64,000 nucleotides of DNA from Flavobacterium sp. 9R (GTDB lineage Bacteria > Bacteroidota > Bacteroidia > Flavobacteriales > Flavobacteriaceae), in the NCBI RefSeq assembly GCF_902506345.1, contig NZ_LR733413.1:1097456-1161455 (forward strand), given 5' to 3'. The notes beneath the pieces were generated by a model. It saw only the letters and a list, made by a program, of their open reading frames with translations, was not told the origin of the DNA and did no database searches. The position numbers were made by a program, and so were the translations under genes. This document shows positions 61,061 to 64,000 of the stretch, piece by piece (position 1 is the stretch's first letter; each line of letters begins with the position of its first letter).

Positions 61061-62176
61061 ATGAAAAAACACCTGTATATATTAGTTTTTACACTCCTGT
61101 TAATCGGCTGCAAAAAAGAAGAAACTACACCTGCAACAACAGAAGACGATGGTTTGGTCAGAGTTACTCAGGCTCAATTTCAATCCGCTGGAATGGTCAT
61201 TAGCAACCCTGTAATGAAAGATTTTGACGAAACCATAAAAGTGTCTGGCAAGATTGATGTTCCGCCTCAAAATAGAGCAAAAGTCACCACTTTTATTGGG
61301 GGTTATGTCAAAAGCACACAACTTTTGGTGGGAGACAGAGTTCGTAAAGGACAACCTTTGCTAACTCTTGAAAATACTGCATTTATTGATATTCAGAAAG
61401 AATATTTAGAAGTAGCCGAGCAGTTAAAGTATCTTAAATCGGAATTTGTTCGACAAAAGACATTGTATGACGAAAAAATAACCTCACAAAAGAACTATTT
61501 CAAGGCTGAAAGCGAGTACAAAAGAGCTTTGGCAACCTATCAGAGTTTGAAACAAAAACTGATTTTGATGCATATTAGCCCTGTTCAGGTGGAGAAAGGT
61601 AAATTCACCTCGGTAATAACTATTTACGCTCCCATTTCTGGAGATATTGTAATTATGAATGCCAATGTGGGGATGCTGATGAATCCTGAAGATGTGATTT
61701 TGGAAATTGTAGATACAGACCACTTGCATTTAGAATTAGCTGTGTTTGAAAAAGATATTTTGAAAGTAACTAAAGGGCAAAAAATCAAATTTACTGTTCC
61801 TGAAGCGACTAAGGAAGTGTTTAATGCAGAAGTGCATTTGGTAGGGAAATCAATTGAAGGAAATGACAGAACCATCAATGTTCACGGACATTTAGAAGAT
61901 GAATCCAAGCAAAAATTACTCACAGGTATGTTTGTAGAAGCGGCTATTATTTTTGATACTAAAAAAGGCTTAGCGGTACCTTCTGAAGCCATTATGAAAG
62001 AGAACAACAAGCATTATGTTTTTGCTTTGGTTACCAATAAAAATGGATATGCCTTCAAGAAATTAGCCGTATCTTTAGGAGAACAAAACGAGGATTTTAG
62101 TGAAATACTTCCAAATTCTTCCATCAACGCTTCTACTAAAATTTTGACCAAAGGCGTTTTTGATTTAGCAGAATAA
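61061..62176 (+). CDS. Periplasmic adaptor subunit of RND efflux (CzcB/CusB type)
   Basis: A 371-residue membrane-fusion lipoprotein. The lipobox LLIGC gives a lipidated Cys near residue 17. The lipoyl-like domain (GGYVKSTQLLVGDRVRKGQPL), the alpha-hairpin (EYLEVAEQLKYLKSEFVRQK) and the beta-barrel (LHLELAVFEKDILKV) follow in the usual order. It links the inner-membrane pump to the outer-membrane channel. It lies 9 bases after the fused pump gene, completing a tripartite efflux system. Confidence 0.93.
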   Translation: MKKHLYILVFTLLLIGCKKEETTPATTEDDGLVRVTQAQFQSAGMVISNPVMKDFDETIKVSGKIDVPPQNRAKVTTFIGGYVKSTQLLVGDRVRKGQPLLTLENTAFIDIQKEYLEVAEQLKYLKSEFVRQKTLYDEKITSQKNYFKAESEYKRALATYQSLKQKLILMHISPVQVEKGKFTSVITIYAPISGDIVIMNANVGMLMNPEDVILEIVDTDHLHLELAVFEKDILKVTKGQKIKFTVPEATKEVFNAEVHLVGKSIEGNDRTINVHGHLEDESKQKLLTGMFVEAAIIFDTKKGLAVPSEAIMKENNKHYVFALVTNKNGYAFKKLAVSLGEQNEDFSEILPNSSINASTKILTKGVFDLAE

Positions 62177-62201
62177 AAAAATTAACTTAAAAATAAAACT
62201 T

Positions 62202-62681
62202 ATGAATGAAGCACATTTGCACCTAGTGGTGAACCATTTTCCTATTATCGGGACGATTTTAGGATTAGGAATTTTAGTGGTTGGGTTGTTGTTAAAAAAC
62301 AATTCGGTCAAGAATACGGCATTTTTTCTGTTTATTGTAGCAGCTATTTTTGCTGCAGTGAGTATGGCAACCGGAGAAGGAGCAGAGGAATTGGTTGAGG
62401 ATATGCCTACTATTGGTCACGATATTATTCACGAACACGAAGAAATGGCGGAAAAACTAGCCATTGCATTGTATGTATTAGCAGTTACTTCTTTAGCCGG
62501 TTTGTATTTGAATTACAAAAAATCAGCTAAATCGGTTTTGGTAACTTATGTAGCGCTTGTTATTGCTGTGGTAGCCGTATTTTTGGGACAACAAACTGGA
62601 ACAACAGGTGGAGAGATTCGTCATACAGAGATAAGATCAGTAGCGATTCCTGCTGATGTTCAAATGGAAGACAAGGATTAA
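62202..62681 (+). CDS. Small four-helix membrane protein of the efflux cluster
   Basis: A 159-residue protein with four transmembrane helices (about 8-28, 36-56, 83-103 and 111-131). The N-terminal MNEAHLHLVVNHFPIIG carries histidines arranged as in DUF2231-type proteins, which are thought to bind heme or metal. Conserved HDIIHEHEEM lies in a loop. The C-terminal tail is polar. It follows the adaptor gene by 25 bases and is probably the last gene of the efflux operon. Function is not established. Confidence 0.8.
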   Translation: MNEAHLHLVVNHFPIIGTILGLGILVVGLLLKNNSVKNTAFFLFIVAAIFAAVSMATGEGAEELVEDMPTIGHDIIHEHEEMAEKLAIALYVLAVTSLAGLYLNYKKSAKSVLVTYVALVIAVVAVFLGQQTGTTGGEIRHTEIRSVAIPADVQMEDKD

Positions 62682-62700
62682 TTTTAATTGTATACTAACG

Positions 62701-62738
62701 AAAAAAAAAGGATGTCATTAGTTTGACATCCTTTTTTT
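62701..62738. terminator. Bidirectional terminator
   Basis: GGATGTCA (62710-62717) pairs with TGACATCC (62724-62731), flanked by an A run and a T run. It ends the efflux operon (+) and the AAE-type gene (-). Confidence 0.88.
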
Positions 62739-62765
62739 ATTGAAATTGAAATAAATAGATTTGGA

Positions 62766-64000
62766 TTAACTCGCAAAGAGTAAAATAAGCAATTGCGCGA
62801 CCAGAATTCGACTAATAGTTACCAGAGGATAAACGGTAGCATACGATTGATTAGGGATATCAGAATCTAAGTATTTGGTGCTAAAAGCTAAGGCTGCAGG
62901 ATCAGTATAAGCGCCACTCATTATCCCCACCATTTGATAAAAATTGAGCTTGAAAACAAAACGACTGATAAGTACCAAGAGCGTCAATGGAATAAAAGTG
63001 ATAAAACAGCCATAGTAAATCCACATCCAACCATTGTTTGCTACAAAATTTTCATAAAAACCGTGCCCCGCTTTGATTCCAACTGCTGCAAAGAACATAC
63101 AAATTCCTAAATCTTTCATAAAGTGAATGGCTCCGTTGTTGATATACGAGTGAATCACCCCAACACCACCATATCTACTGATAAACAAAGCTGCCAAAAG
63201 CGGTCCAGCTGCCAAACCTAATTTTAAAGGAACGGGTAAGGAAGGAATTACAATTGGAATAGAACCAATGATTAATCCAAAAATTAAACCGCCAAACAAA
63301 GAAAGAAAATCGGGTTCTAGCAATATTTTCTTAGAGTTTCCAATGATTTTTTCGGCTTCCTGAATAGCTTCTTTGTTACCGACTACCATCAAAGTATCGC
63401 CATAGAATAATTCCAATGAAGGTTGTGCTAAAATTTCTAATCCAGAACGAATAACACGAGTAACTTTTACGTCATATTGATTGTATAAATCCAATTCGGC
63501 CAATGTTTTATGAATAGCTGTTTTGTGAGTCACACTAAGAATTTTTGTAGTCACATCTTCTTCTGATTCAATAAACAAATCTGTTGAAATTTTACCAACC
63601 ACATCAATAAAGGTGTTGATGTCTTTCTGTTTTGCTACTACCATTAAAACGTCTTTGGCTTTTATAACAGAATCCAATGAAGGTGAGTAAACGACTTTAG
63701 TTCCGCTTTGTTTTTGTCTTGAAATGATAACATTATCAATGTGAAATTCTTTGAATACTTGTTTGAAAGTTTTACCTATTACCTCCGATTTTGTGACCCT
63801 ACATTTTTGACGAACAATAGCATTCTCGTGGTCTTTATTCTTCTTTTTGAGTAAGATGACCTCTTTTTCAAGGTCAATTTTCAAGGCATTTTTGGCAACT
63901 ATAATAAGCAGAATAATTCCAAAAACTCCAATCGGGTAGGTGATGGCATAAGCAATCGCTGGATCAGAAAAATGATCAGCCGGTAGATTCAATTGCTTTT
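62766..64000 (-). CDS. AAE-family transporter with TrkA-C domains (5' end outside window)
   Basis: At least 411 codons of an aspartate:alanine-exchanger (AAE) type transporter. The frame is open through the window edge (codons before the TTG at 63992 read Lys and Gln), so the start lies to the right. It has a hydrophobic N-terminal segment, two RCK_C/TrkA-C regulatory domains (about residues 45-220 of the visible part), then a second transmembrane half with KLGLAAGPLLAALFISRYGG and GIMSGAYTDPAALAF. Full AAE proteins are about 530-560 residues, so roughly 120-150 are missing. The substrate is not determined. Confidence 0.9.
   Translation of the reverse strand, partial: KQLNLPADHFSDPAIAYAITYPIGVFGIILLIIVAKNALKIDLEKEVILLKKKNKDHENAIVRQKCRVTKSEVIGKTFKQVFKEFHIDNVIISRQKQSGTKVVYSPSLDSVIKAKDVLMVVAKQKDINTFIDVVGKISTDLFIESEEDVTTKILSVTHKTAIHKTLAELDLYNQYDVKVTRVIRSGLEILAQPSLELFYGDTLMVVGNKEAIQEAEKIIGNSKKILLEPDFLSLFGGLIFGLIIGSIPIVIPSLPVPLKLGLAAGPLLAALFISRYGGVGVIHSYINNGAIHFMKDLGICMFFAAVGIKAGHGFYENFVANNGWMWIYYGCFITFIPLTLLVLISRFVFKLNFYQMVGIMSGAYTDPAALAFSTKYLDSDIPNQSYATVYPLVTISRILVAQLLILLFAS

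Noticed and set aside
1..64000. CRISPR array, prophage, insertion sequence or integron
   Set aside because: No regularly spaced repeats, transposase, integrase or phage structural genes are seen anywhere in the window.

Overview
The window looks like chromosomal DNA from a Flavobacterium-like member of the Bacteroidota. It is AT-rich. Many genes are preceded by the Bacteroidota -7 element TAnnTTTG, sometimes with TTG 19-21 bases upstream, and canonical -35/-10 boxes are not evident. The gene content is typical of Flavobacteriaceae: M1 and S9 exopeptidases, a paired arginine decarboxylase and deoxyhypusine-synthase-like gene, a fused CzcA-CzcC efflux protein, and DUF4266/DUF3570 proteins. I see no prophage, insertion sequence, CRISPR array or rRNA operon. 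One tRNA gene (Val, anticodon TAC) is present.

Layout. 1-350: intergenic DNA with a possible structured RNA. 350-9301: a Dph6-like ATPase, M1 aminopeptidase, patatin, a TSUP permease, small lipoprotein and membrane genes, and a secreted S9 peptidase. 9582-11005: two linked genes I do not recognise. 11263-18029: PcrA/UvrD helicase, a YciO-type protein, an OmpA lipoprotein, a glycosyltransferase with an orphan HsdR-N-like protein, and HolA. 18036-22027: secreted pullulanase, a 60-residue membrane protein and EttA. 22242-25121: a four-gene ABC exporter operon ending in a LolA-like periplasmic protein. 25168-28980: an MsbA-type exporter, tRNA-Val, a spermidine-synthase-like protein and a PlsC-type acyltransferase. 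29006-31449: an XRE regulator divergent from an M14 peptidase, then an Lrp/AsnC regulator. 31642-37338: PEP carboxylase, DinB-like protein, a uracil/deoxyinosine glycosylase and RecQ. 37422-41642: an acidic protein, a DHS-like protein, arginine decarboxylase and AroB. 41735-48768: proline dehydrogenase, FabG, a BatA-like membrane protein, a LysR-YeiH pair and a DUF1275 protein. 48809-50905: a sulfatase/LTA-synthase-type membrane enzyme. 51088-62681: an envelope redox and metal-efflux island. 62766-64000: an AAE-type transporter running off the window edge.

The most interesting part is 50906-62681. A thioredoxin, ApbE flavin transferase, DUF4266 lipoprotein, DUF3570 outer-membrane protein, OmpR-type regulator and histidine kinase lie in one tightly packed run. 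They are followed by a His-rich small protein, a CzcA-CzcC fusion, a CzcB adaptor and a small membrane protein. Upstream of both halves are TTAAG boxes repeated every 11 bp (one helical turn): six boxes before the thioredoxin gene and four before the His-rich gene. The second array ends where a -33 element would sit, upstream of a perfect TAcTTTTG-type -7 element. I infer that the encoded regulator binds these arrays and couples the redox/flavinylation genes and the efflux pump into one regulon, probably metal-responsive. The DUF3570 protein also carries an SSGAS stretch that resembles an ApbE acceptor site.

A second regulatory observation is a pair of TTACA-N2-TGTAA palindromes. One covers each of the two divergent promoters of the XRE regulator and the M14 peptidase.
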